Source: Aurelia coerulea (Eukaryota; Cnidaria; Scyphozoa; Semaeostomeae; Ulmaridae). From it: DNA of 64,000 nt. Where the stretch lies: assembly GCA_039566865.1 (NCBI GenBank), contig CM076949.1:23350501-23414500 (forward strand). Reading direction: 5' to 3'. Below, in pieces: positions 22,200 through 34,728 of the stretch. Position numbers and translations under genes: made by a program. The notes under the pieces are model-generated. The model ran no database searches and was not told the DNA's origin. It saw only the letters and a list, made by a program, of their open reading frames with translations. Positions within the stretch are counted from its first letter, which is position 1. Every line of letters begins with the position of its first letter.

Positions 22200-25100
22200 A
22201 AAAATTCAAAGGGGCTAGCCTTACCTTTTTGCCAAAAATCGGCATTTTGAGAATAGGCCTATTTTTGCAAAAAACCAAAGGTGTTAGCCTTACTTTTTTG
22301 CCAAAAAATCGGTATTTTCAGAATAGGCCTATTTTTGCAAAAAACCAAAGGTGTTAGCCTTACCTTTTTGCCAAAGATCGGTATTTTCAGAATAGGCCTA
22401 TTTTTGCAAAAAACTAAAGATGTTAGCCTTACCTTTTTGCCAAAAATCGGTACTTTCAGAATAGGCCTATTTTGCAAAAATGCAAAGGGGTTAGCCTTAC
22501 CTTTTTGCCAAAAATCGGTATTTTCAGAATAGGCCTATTTTTGCAAAAAAGCAAAGGGGTTAGCCTTACCTTTTGGTCAAAAATGTGTATTTTCAGAATA
22601 AGCTATTCTTTGCAAAGAAGCAAAGGGGTTAGCCTTACCTTTTTGCCAAAAAATCGGTATTTTCAGAATAGGCCTATTTTTGCAAAAAAGCAAAGGGGTT
22701 AGCCTTACCTTTTTGCCAAAAATCGGTATTTTCAGAATAGGCCTATTTTTGCAAAAAAGCAAAGGGGTTAGCCTTACCTTTTTGCCAAAAATCGGTATTT
22801 TCAGAATAGGCCTATTTTTGCAAAAAACTAAAGGTGTTAGCCTTACCTTTTTGCCAAAGATCGGTACTTTCAGAATAGGCCTATTTTGCAAAAATGCAAA
22901 GGGGTTAGCCTTACCTTTTTGCCAAAAATCGGTATTTTCAGAATAGGCCTATTTTTGCAAAAAAGCAAAGGGGTTAGCCTTACCTTTTGGTCAAAAATGT
23001 GTATTTTCAGAATAAGCCTATCTTTGCAAAGAAGCAAAGGGGTTAGCCTTACCTTTTTGCCAAAAAATCGGTATTTTCAAAATAGGCCTATTTTTGCAAA
23101 ACAGCAAAGGGGTTAGCCTTACCTTTTTGCCAAAAAATCCGTATTTTCAGAATAGGCCTATTTTTGCAAAAAACCAAAGCTGTTAGCCTTACCTTTTTGC
23201 CAAAAATCGGCAGTTTAATAATAGGCCTATTTTTGCAAAAAAGCAAAGGGGTTAGCCTTACCTTTTTGCCAAAAATCGGCATTTTGAGAATAGGCCTATT
23301 TTTGCAAAAAACCAAAGGTGTTAGCCTTACCTTTTTGCCAAAAAATCGGTATTTTCAGAATAGGCCTATTTTTGCAAAAAACCAAAGGTGTTAGCCTTAC
23401 CTTTTTGCCAAAGATCGGTATTTTCAGAATAGGCCTATTTTGCAAAAATGCAAAGGGGTTAGCCTTACCTTTTTGCCAAAAATCGGTATTTTCAGAATAG
23501 GCCTATTTTTGCAAAAGAGCAAAGGGGTTAGCCTTACCTTTTTGTCAAAAATCGGTATTTTCAAAATAGGCCTATTTTTGCAAAAAAGCAAAGGGGTTAG
23601 CCTTACCCTTTGGTCAAAAATCGGTATTTTCGGAATAGGCTTATTTTTGCAAAAATGCAAAGGTGTTAGACTTACCTTTTTGCCAAAAAATCGGTATTTT
23701 CAGAATAGGCCTATTTTTGCAAAAATTCAAAGGGGTTAGCCTTACCTTTTTGCCAAAAAATCGGTATTTTCAGAATAGGCCTATTTTTGCAAAACAGCAA
23801 AGGGGTTAGCCTTAACTTTTTGCCAAAAATCGGTATTTTCAGAATAGGCCTATTTTTGCAAAAAAGCAAAGGGGTTAACCTTACCTTTTTTGTCAAAAAT
23901 CGGTATTTTCAGAATAGGCCTATTTTTGCAAAAAAGCAAAGGGGTTAGCCTTACCTTTTTGCCAAAAATCAGTATTTTCAAAATAGGCCTATTTTTGCAA
24001 AAAAGCAAAGGGGTTAGCCTTACCCTTTGGTCAAAAATCGGTATTTTCGGAATAGGCTTATTTTTGCAAAAAAGCAAAGGTGTTAGACTTACCTTTTTGC
24101 CAAAAATCGGTATTTTCAGAATAGGCCTATTTTTGCAAAAAAGCAAAGGGGTTAGCCTTACCTTTTTGCCAAAAAATCGGTATTTTCAGAATAGGCCTAT
24201 TTTGCAAAAATGCAAAGGGGTTAGCCTTACCTTTTTGCCAAAAATCGGTATTTTCAGAATAGGCCTATTTTTGCAAAAAAGCAAAGGGGTTAGCCTTACC
24301 TTTTTGCCAAAAATCGGTATTTTCGGAATAGGCTTATTTTTGCAAAAAAGCAAAGGGGTTAGCCTTACCTTTTTGCCAAAAATCGGCATTTTAATAATAG
24401 GCCTATTTTTTGCAAAAAAGCAAAGGGGTTAGCCTTACCTTTTTGCCAAAAATCGGCATTTTGAGAATAGGCCTATTTTTGCAAAAATTCAAAGGGGTTA
24501 GCCTTACCTTTTTGCCAAAAAATCGGTATTTTCAGAATAGGCCTATTTTTGCAAAACAGCAAAGGGGTTAGCCTTAACTTTTTGCCAAAAATCGGTATTT
24601 TCAGAATAGGACTATTTTTGCAAAAAAGCAAAGGGGTTAACCTTACCTTTTTTGTCAAAAATCGGTATTTTCAGAATAGGCCTATTTTTGCAAAAAAGCA
24701 AAGGGGTTAGCCTTACCTTTTTGCCAAAAATCAGTATTTTCAAAATAGGCCTATTTTTGCAAAAATGCAAAGGGGTTAGCCTTACCCTTTGGTCAAAAAT
24801 CGGTATTTTCGGAATAGGCTTATTTTTGCAAAAATGCAAAGGTGTTAGACTTACCTTTTTGCCAAAAAATCGGTATTTTCAGAATAGGCCTATTTTTGCA
24901 AAAAAGCAAAGGGGTTAGCCTTACCTTTTGGTCAAAAATGTGTATTTTCAGAATAAGCCTATCGTTGCAAAGAAGCAAAGGGGTTAGCCTTAACTTTTTG
25001 CCAAAAATCAGTATTTTCAGAATAGGCCTATTTTTAAAAAAATGCAAAGGGGTTAGCCTTACCTTTTTGCCAAAAATCGGTATTGTCAGAATAGGCCTAT

Positions 25101-28100
25101 TTTTGCAAAAAGCAAAGGGGTTAGCCTTACCTTTTGATCAGAAATCGGTATTTTCGGAATAGGCCTATTTTTGCAAAAATTCAAAGGGGTTAGCCTTACC
25201 TTTTTGCCAAAAAATCGGTATTTTCAGAATAGGCCTATTTTTGCAAAAAACCAAAGGTGTAAGCCTTACCTTTTTGCCAAAAATCGGTATCTTCAGAATA
25301 GGCCAATTTTGCAAAAATGCAAAGGGGTTAGCCTTACCTTTTTGCCAAAAATCGGTATTTTCAGAATAGGCCTTTTTTTGCGAAAAGCAAAGGGGTTAGC
25401 CTTACCTTTTTGCCAAAAAATCGGTCTTTTCAGAATAGGCCTATTTTTGCAAAAAACCAAAGGTGTTAGCCTTACCTTTTTGCCAAAAATCGGCAGTTTA
25501 ATAATAGGCCTATTTTTGCAAAAAAGCAAAGGGGTTAGCCTTACCTTTTTGCCAAAAATCGGCATTTTAAGAATAGGCCTATTTTTGCAAAAAAGCAAAG
25601 GGGTTAGCCTTACCTTTTTGCCAAAAATCGGTATTTTCAGAATAGGCCTATTTTTTGCAAAAAAGCAAAGGGGTTAGCCTTACCTTTTTGCCAAAAATCG
25701 GTATTTTCGGAATAGGCCTATTTTTGCAAAAATGCAAAGGGGTTAGCCTTACCTTTTTGCCAAAAATCGGCATTTTAATAATAGGCCTATTTTTTGCAAA
25801 AAAGCAAAGGGGTTAGCCTTACCTTTTTGCCAAAAATCGGCATTTTGAGAATAGGCCTATTTTTGCAAAAATTCAAAGGGGTTAGCCTTACCTTTTTGCC
25901 AAAAAATCGGTATTTTCAGAATAGGCCTATTTTTGCAAAACAGCAAAGGGGTTAGCCTTAACTTTTTGCCAAAAATCGGTATTTTCAGAATAGGACTATT
26001 TTTGCAAAAAAGCAAAGGGGTTAACCTTACCTTTTTTGTCAAAAATCGGTATTTTCAGAATAGGCCTATTTTTGCAAAAAAGCAAAGGGGTTAGCCTTAC
26101 CTTTTTGCCAAAAATCAGTATTTTCAAAATAGGCCTATTTTTGCAAAAAAGCAAAGGGGTTAGCCTTACCCTTTGGTCAAAAATCGGTATTTTCGGAATA
26201 GGCTTATTTTTGCAAAAATGCAAAGGTGTTAGACTTACCTTTTTGCCAAAAAATCGGTATTTTCAGAATAGGCCTATTTTTGCAAAAAAGCAAAGGGGTT
26301 AGCCTTACCTTTTGGTCAAAAATGTGTATTTTCAGAATAAGCCTATCGTTGCAAAGAAGCAAAGGGGTTAGCCTTAACTTTTTGCCAAAAATCAGTATTT
26401 TCAGAATAGGCCTATTTTTAAAAAAATGCAAAGGGGTTAGCCTTACCTTTTTGCCAAAAATCGGTATTGTCAGAATAGGCCTATTTTTGCAAAAAGCAAA
26501 GGGGTTAGCCTTACCTTTTGATCAGAAATCGGTATTTTCGGAATAGGCCTATTTTTGCAAAAATTCAAAGGGGTTAGCCTTACCTTTTTGCCAAAAAATC
26601 GGTATTTTCAGAATAGGCCTATTTTTGCAAAAAACCAAAGGTGTAAGCCTTACCTTTTTGCCAAAAATCGGTATCTTCAGAATAGGCCAATTTTGCAAAA
26701 ATGCAAAGGGGTTAGCCTTACCTTTTTGCCAAAAATCGGTATTTTCAGAATAGGCCTTTTTTTGCGAAAAGCAAAGGGGTTAGCCTTACCTTTTTGCCAA
26801 AAAATCGGTCTTTTCAGAATAGGCCTATTTTTGCAAAAAACCAAAGGTGTTAGCCTTACCTTTTTGCCACAAATCGGCAGTTTAATAATAGGCCTATTTT
26901 TGCAAAAAAGCAAAGGGGTTAGCCTTACCTTTTTGCCAAAAATCGGCATTTTGAGAATAGGCCTATTTTTGCAAAAAACCAAAGGTGTTAGCCTTACTTT
27001 TTTGCCAAAAAATCGGTATTTTCAGAATAGGCCTATTTTTGCAAAAAACCAAAGGTGTTAGCCTTACCTTTTTGCCAAAGATCGGTATTTTCAGAATAGG
27101 CCTATTTTTGCAAAAAACTAAAGATGTTAGCCTTACCTTTTTGCCAAAGATCGGTATTCTCAGAATAGGCCTATTTTGCAAAAATGCAAAGGGGTTAGCC
27201 TTACCTTTTTGCCAAAAATCGATATTTTCAGAATAGGCCTATTTTTGCAAAAAAGCAAAGGGGTTAGCCTTACCTTTTGGTCAAAAATGTGTATTTTCAG
27301 AATAAGCCTATCTTTGCAAAGAAGCAAAGGGGTTAGCCTTACCTTTTTGCCAAAAAATCGGTATTTTCAAAATAGGCCTATTTTTGCAAAACAGCAAAGG
27401 GGTTAGCCTTACCTTTTTGCCAAAAATCGGTATTTTCAGAATAGGCCTATTTTTGCAAAAGAGCAAAGGGGTTAGCCTTACCTTTTTGCCAAAGATCGGT
27501 ATTTTCAGAATAGGCCTATTTTTGCGAAAAACTAAAGGTGTTAGCCTTACCTTTTTGCCAAAGATCGGTATTCTCAGAATAGGCCTATTTTGCAAAAATG
27601 CAAAGGGGCTAGCCTTACCTTTTTGCCAAAAATCGATATTTTCAGAATAGGCCTATTTTTGCAAAAAAGCAAAGGGGTTAGCCTTACCTTTTGGTCAAAA
27701 ATGTGTATTTTCAGAATAAGCCTATCTTTGCAAAGAAGCAAAGGGGTTAGCCTTACCTTTTTGCCAAAAAATCGGTATTTTCAAAATAGGCCTATTTTTG
27801 CAAAACAGCAAAGGGGTTAGCCTTACCTTTTTGCCAAAAAATCCGTATTTTCAGAATAGGCCTATTTTTGCAAAAAACCAAAGCTGTTAGCCTTACCTTT
27901 TTGCCAAAAATCGGCAGTTTAATAATAGGCCTATTTTTGCAAAAAAGCAAAGGGGTTAGCCTTACCTTTTTGCCAAAAATCGGCATTTTGAGAATAGGCC
28001 TATTTTTGCAAAAAACCAAAGGTGTTAGCCTTACCTTTTTGCCAAAAAATCCGTATTTTCAGAATAGGCCTATTTTTGCAAAAAACCAAAGGTGTTAGCC

Positions 28101-28150
28101 TTACCTTTTTGCCAAAAATCGGTATTTTCAGAATAGGCCTATTTTGCAAA
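22200..28150 (+). repeat. Higher-order repeats within the satellite
   Basis: Identical series of variant units recur at fixed offsets. A block around 22280-23500 recurs at 26985-28204, 4704 bp later (68 units). A 20-unit block of 1384 bp recurs in tandem (variant units at 24473 and 25857; 24842 and 26226) and again near 30032, 32451 and 37114. Six-unit (414 bp) steps link 22472 to 22886 and 27176 to 27590. A four-unit (276 bp) step links 31189 to 31465. This layering points to repeated unequal exchange or segment copying inside the array. Confidence 0.85.
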
Positions 28151-31100
28151 AATGCAAAGGGGTTAGCCTTACCTTTTTGCCAAAAATCGGTATTTTCAGA
28201 ATAGGCCTATTTTTGCAAAAAAGCAAAGGGGTTAGCCTTACCTTTTTGCCAAAAAATCGGTATTTTCAGAATAGGCCTATTTTTGCAAAAATTCAAAGGG
28301 GTTAGCCTTACCTTTTTGCCAAAAATCGGTATTTTCAGAATAGGCCTATTTTTGCAAAAAACCAAAGGGGTTAGCCTTACCTTTTTGCCAAAAAATCGGT
28401 ATTTTCAGAATAGGCCTATTTTGCAAAAATGCAAAGGGGTTAGCCTTACCTTTTTGCCAAAAATCGGTATTTTCAGAATAGGCCTATTTTTGCAAAAAAG
28501 CAAAGGGGTTAGCCTTACCTTTTTGCCAAAAATCGGTATTTTCGGAATAGGCTTATTTTTGCAAAAAAGCAAAGGGGTTAGCCTTACCTTTTTGCCAAAA
28601 ATCGGCATTTTAATAATAGGCCTATTTTTTGCAAAAAAGCAAAGGGGTTAGCCTTACCTTTTTGCCAAAAATCGGCATTTTGAGAATAGGCCTATTTTTG
28701 CAAAAATTCAAAGGGGTTAGCCTTACCTTTTTGCCAAAAAATCGGTATTTTCAGAATAGGCCTATTTTTGCAAAACAGCAAAGGGGTTAGCCTTAACTTT
28801 TTGCCAAAAATCGGTATTTTGAGAATAGGCCTATTTTTGCAAAAATTCAAAGGGGTTAGCCTTACCTTTTTGCCAAAAAATCGGTATTTTCAGAATAGGC
28901 CTATTTTTGCAAAACAGCAAAGGGGTTAGCCTTAACTTTTTGCCAAAAATCGGTATTTTCAGAATAGGACTATTTTTGCAAAAAAGCAAAGGGGTTAACC
29001 TTACCTTTTTTGTCAAAAATCGATATTTTCAGAATAGGCCTATTTTTGCAAAAGAGCAAAGGGGTTAGCCTTACCTTTTTGTCAAAAATCGGTATTTTCA
29101 AAATAGGCCTATTTTTGCAAAAAAGCAATGGGTTAGCCTTACCCTTTGGTCAAAAATCGGTATTTTCGGAATAGGCTTATTTTTGCAAAAATGCAAAGGT
29201 GTTAGACTTACCTTTTTGCCAAAAAATCGGTATTTTCAGAATAGGCCTATTTTTGCAAAAAGTCAAAGGGGTTAGCCTTACCTTTTTGCCAAAAATCGGT
29301 ATTTTCAGAATAGGCCTATTTTTGCAAAAAACCAAAGGTGTCAGCCTTACCTTTTTGCCAAAAAATCGGTATTTTCAGAATAGGCCTATTTTGCAAAAAT
29401 GCAAAGGGGTTAGCCTTACCTTTTTGCCAAAAATCGGTATTTTCAGAATAGGCCTATTTTTTGCAAAAAAGCAAAGGGGTTATCCTTACCTTTTTGCCAA
29501 AAATCGGTATTTTCGGAATAGGCTTATTTTTGGAAAAAAGCAAAGGGGTTAGCCTTACCTTTTTGCCAAAAATCGGCATTTTAATAATAGGCCTATTTTT
29601 TGCAAAAAAGCAAAGGGGTTAGCCTTACCTTTTTGCCAAAAATCGGCATTTTGAGAATAGGCCTATTTTTGCAAAAATTCAAAGGGGTTAGCCTTACCTT
29701 TTTGCCAAAAAATCGGTATTTTCAGAATAGGCCTATTTTTGCAAAACAGCAAAGGGGTTAGCCTTAACTTTTTGCCAAAAATCGGTATTTTCAGAATAGG
29801 ACTATTTTTGCAAAAAAGCAAAGGGGTTAACCTTACCTTTTTTGTCAAAAATCGGTATTTTCAGAATAGGCCTATTTTTGCAAAAAAGCAAAGGGGTTAG
29901 CCTTACCTTTTTGCCAAATATCAGTATTTTCAAAATAGGCCTATTTTTGCAAAAAAGCAAAGGGGTTAGCCTTACCCTTTGGTCAAAAATCGGTATTTTC
30001 GGAATAGGCTTATTTTTGCAAAAATGCAAAGGTGTTAGACTTACCTTTTTGCCAAAAAATCGGTATTTTCAGAATAGGCCTAATTTTGCAAAAAAGCAAA
30101 GGGGTTAGCCTTACCTTTTGGTCAAAAATGTGTATTTTCAGAATAAGCCTATCGTTGCAAAGAAGCAAAGGGGTTAGCCTTAACTTTTTGCCAAAAATCA
30201 GTATTTTCAGAATAGGCCTATTTTTAAAAAAATGCAAAGGGGTTAGCCTTACCTTTTTGCCAAAAATCGGTATTGTCAGAATAGGCCTATTTTTGCAAAA
30301 AGCAAAGGGGTTAGCCTTACCTTTTGATCAGAAATCGGTATTTTCGGAATAGGCCTATTTTTGCAAAAATTCAAAGGGGTTAGCCTTACCTTTTTGCCAA
30401 AAAATCGGTATTTTCAGAATAGGCCTATTTTTGCAAAAAACCAAAGGTGTAAGCCTTACCTTTTTGCCAAAAATCGGTATCTTCAGAATAGGCCAATTTT
30501 GCAAAAATGCAAAGGGGTTAGCCTTACCTTTTTGCCAAAAATCGGTATTTTCAGAATAGGCCTTTTTTTGCGAAAAGCAAAGGGGTTAGCCTTACCTTTT
30601 TGCCAAAAATCGGCATTTTAATAATAGGCCTATTTTTTGCAAAAAAGCAAAGGGGTTAGCCTTACCTTTTTGCCAAAAATCGGCATTTGAGAATAGGCCT
30701 ATTTTTGCAAAAAACCAAAGGTGTTAGCCTTACCTTTTTGCCAAAAAATCGGTATTTTCAGAATAGGCCTATTTTTGCAAAACAGCAAAGGGGTTAGCCT
30801 TAACTTTTTGCCAAAAATCGGTATTTTCAGAATAGGACTATTTTTGCAAAAAAGCAAAGGGGTTAGCCTTACCCTTTGGTCAAAAATCGGTATTTTCGGA
30901 ATAGGCTTATTTTTGCAAAAATGCAAAGGTGTTAGACTTACCTTTTTGCCAAAAATCTGTATTTTCAGAATAGGCCTTTTTTTGTAAAAAAGCAAAGGGG
31001 TTAGCCTTACCTTTTTGCCAAAAATCGGCATTTTGAGAATAGGCCTATTTTTGCAAAAAACCAAAGGTGTTAGCCTTACCTTTTTGCCAAAAAATCGGTA

Positions 31101-32700
31101 TTTTCAGAATAGGCCTATTTTTGCAAAAAACCAAAGGTGTTAGCCTTACCTTTTTGCCAAAGATCGGTATTTTCAGAATAGGCCTATTTTGCAAAAATGC
31201 AAAGGGGTTAGCCTTACCTTTTTGCCAAAAATTGGTATTTTCAGAATAGGCCTATTTTTGCAAAAGAGCAAAGGGGTTAGCCTTACCTTTTTGTCAAAAA
31301 TCGGTATTTTCAAAATAGGCCTATTTTTGCAAAAAAGCAAAGGGGTTAGCCTTACCCTTTGGTCAAAAATCGGTATTTTCGGAATAGGCTTATTTTTGCA
31401 AAAATGCAAAGGTGTTAGACTTACCTTTTTGCCAAAAAATCGGTATTTTCAGAATAGGCCTATTTTGCAAAAATGCAAAGGGGTTAGCCTTACCTTTTTG
31501 CCAAAAATCGGTATTTTCAGAATAGGCCTATTTTTGCAAAAGAGCAAAGGGGTTAGCCTTACCTTTTTGTCAAAAATCGGTATTTTCAAAATAGGCCTAT
31601 TTTTGCAAAAAAGCAAAGGGGTTAGCCTTACCCTTTGGTCAAAAATCGGTATTTTCGGAATAGGCTTATTTTTGCAAAAATGCAAAGGTGTTAGACTTAC
31701 CTTTTTGCCAAAAAATCGGTATTTTCAGAATAGGCCTATTTTTGCAAAAATTCAAAGGGGTTAGCCTTATCTTTTTGCCAAAAATCGGTATTTTCAGAAT
31801 AGGCCTATTTTTGCAAAAAACCAAAGGTGTCAGCCTTACCTTTTTGCCAAAAAATCGGTATTTTCAGAATAGGCCTATTTTGCAAAAATGCAAAGGGGTT
31901 AGCCTTACCTTTTTGCCAAAAATCGGTATTTTCAGAATAGGCCTATTTTTTGCAAAAAAGCAAAGGGGTTAGCCTTACCTTTTTGCCAAAAATCGGTATT
32001 TTCGGAATAGGCTTATTTTTGGAAAAAAGCAAAGGGGTTAGCCTTACCTTTTTGCCAAAAATCGGCATTTTAATAATAGGCCTATTTTTTGCAAAAAAGC
32101 AAAGGGGTTAGCCTTACCTTTTTGCCAAAAATTGGCATTTTGAGAATAGGCCTATTTTTGCAAAAATTCAAAGGGGTTAGCCTTACCTTTTTGCCAAAAA
32201 ATCGGTATTTTCAGAATAGGCCTATTTTTGCAAAACAGCAAAGGGGTTAGCCTTAACTTTTTGCCAAAAATCGGTATTTTCAGAATAGGACTATTTTTGC
32301 AAAAAAGCAAAGGGGTTAACCTTACCTTTTTGCCAAAAATCAGTAGTTTCAAAATAGGCCTATTTTTGCAAAAAAGCAAAGGGGTTAGCCTTACCCTTTG
32401 GTCAAAAATCGGTATTTTCGGAATAGGCTTATTTTTGCAAAAATGCAAAGGTGTTAGACTTACCTTTTTGCCAAAAAATCGGTATTTTCAGAATAGGCCT
32501 ATTTTTGCAAAAAAGCAAAGGGGTTAGCCTTACCTTTTGGTCAAAAATGTGTATTTTCAGAATAAGCCTATCGTTGCAAAGAAGCAAAGGGGTTAGCCTT
32601 AACTTTTTGCCAAAAATCAGTATTTTCAGAATAGGCCTATTTTTAAAAAAATGCAAAGGGGTTAGCCTTACCTTTTTGCCAAAAATCGGTATTGTCAGAA

Positions 32701-34728
32701 CCCGGGGGTGAAGCTACCCAAAACCGGGGACGGGGACTTGAGTAGGTCATCTAGGCAAGAGTACCCAAAACCGGGGAGAATATTTTGAAAAGACCACCCA
32801 AAACTGGGGTAACTTTTATGATGAAATACCAAAAATTGTGGAATTCCTGTAATCCCACACCTGCAACATATTTCATATGAAAAAACCTTTCTTCCTAATT
32901 CAAACAGATTCAAACTGTGTAGAAGCTCTACAAATGTATTCTGTACAAAAAGTAATGTGCTGGAGCCAAACTATTATGGACCATTATGAGGGACCATTAT
33001 GGAAACAAGGTTGCACTGATCTTTTAATGCTTATCCCTGCCATTTTCAATTGGGAGTATTTTTAGGTTCAAGTTTTAACTTTTATATTATATGGTACACT
33101 TGTAATTAAACTGATTATTTTTCCTAAATTCATGTTACATCAAATTTTTAATTCATAGCAAGGCCAAATTCTAAAAAATACATACATACATAGAACAAAA
33201 CAGCAAATTCTTGGGTCAACAGGTATATCCCAATCTATATACAATAATATAATTATGAGCAAATGCAGAGCTTAATCAGTGACAGTGGGCCACTTTGGTC
33301 AACACTATGCTGTATTCGTTTTTTCTATTTGCTTGATTAATATTTACTTTAGTGCTTTAGTGCATATCTAAATGTCTAAATATCACAACAAACACAGCAA
33401 CCTGCAAGATTATTCCAAGTGTGTACAAAAACTGCACAAGAAATCATCATCAGTAGTTTGCCTTTCATGAATAAGCTTGATGAGATGGAGAGGGCTTCAC
33501 CATGCTTGCTGATCAAGATAATAACCATCTGTTATACTATTTTGACAACAATTATTGAGCTCTCGCCTCTCTGTTTGCTTAATCAATAATGAGGCAAGAT
33601 CTGGCAGCCAAAGAAATCTGAGGTTGAGGTAACGCCCAAGGCCTATAGGCCAGTAGAGGAGGCCTAATAATTTACATACTTCCCCTTTAGTGTGAGTGTA
33701 ACAGCAAAAATCCTGTTCAGTTATGGCATAATTTGAACTTATAATACAATAAAAGCGGAGACATACCCTCCCTGGTGTGTGGCATTGCTATCTTTCGCCT
33801 TTTGTAATTTTGCCATCTCTCCAGTTTTCAAGTTTTCAAAATTTACAACAACATAACAACAACAACAACAAGTTTAGTTTCGCGCCCTTTAGGGCGAAAG
33901 CGAGGTCATTCGAAAATGACCGAGCAAAATTTTTCAGAATATTTCACAACTGATTGAGGCAATTGTCTGAAAGCAACGAAAGAAGGCTTTTACTGAAGAT
34001 TTCATCTCATCTGATGTTATTTGATGGAGTAATCTTGAATATTTCAATGAACTTGAAAATAGTGTGGATTAATAATACTATCAACCTGAAACCACAGGTT
34101 GGCTTGGCTTGTTGGCTTGGCCTTTAGGGTATGTATGTGTGAAACACACATATCCCATCCAGCATTGATATGATTTCATGCCATGGTAGAATGACAACGA
34201 TGGATGGCGAAGCATCAGACAGAGCAGGCAGATAACAGTCACTAATCTATAGTAGAGTGCATATAATGTGGTGTATTAACAAGAGCAGAAATGCTCCAGG
34301 AGAAGTAGTTACTACAGCAAAGACTTTGTATCAAAGAGAACAGGGAATATATGCTCCACTTCACCAGTAGTGTCAAACCATGTGATATTATGAACTTCAA
34401 AAGACTTCGAAAACTGCTTTATTAGTAAAAACAAAAAATGAATTGGCATGAGTTGTCAAGCAATAAGCATCAGTAACTAATCAGACCTCTTATAGAGATG
34501 AGCTTAAACTTTAGTTTGCATTGGACAAGTAAGGAGTGGTAGAATTCCTACCCAAAACTGAGGATGATAGGATCTTCCTGAAAAAAAGGTGTTGGTATGA
34601 ATTTATAACCCAAAACCGGGGATTGTGAGAAATTTATGACCCAAAACTGGGGACTGATCGGAATTTATGACCCAAAACCGGGGTCCACAAGTCCCCGTAC
34701 CCTGGTTTTGGGTAGCTTCACCCCCGGG
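32701..34728. mobile_element. 2028-bp non-autonomous DNA transposon inserted in the satellite, 8-bp target duplication
   Basis: The first and last 19 bases are perfect inverted repeats (CCCGGGGGTGAAGCTACCC), with imperfect pairing out to about 40 bp (GGGGACTTG). It is flanked on both sides by TGTCAGAA (32693-32700 and 34729-34736), a perfect 8-bp target duplication; removing the element restores an unbroken satellite unit. Subterminal copies of ACCCAAAACCGGGG and variants occur at least three times at each end, as seen in binding sites of hAT-like transposases. There is no transposase; the longest open frames are under 75 codons. It carries a diverged copy of the (ATAC)-tailed retroelement end at about 32975-33195. 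An 8-bp duplication suggests hAT, P, Merlin or MULE; the termini do not decide. Confidence 0.92.
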
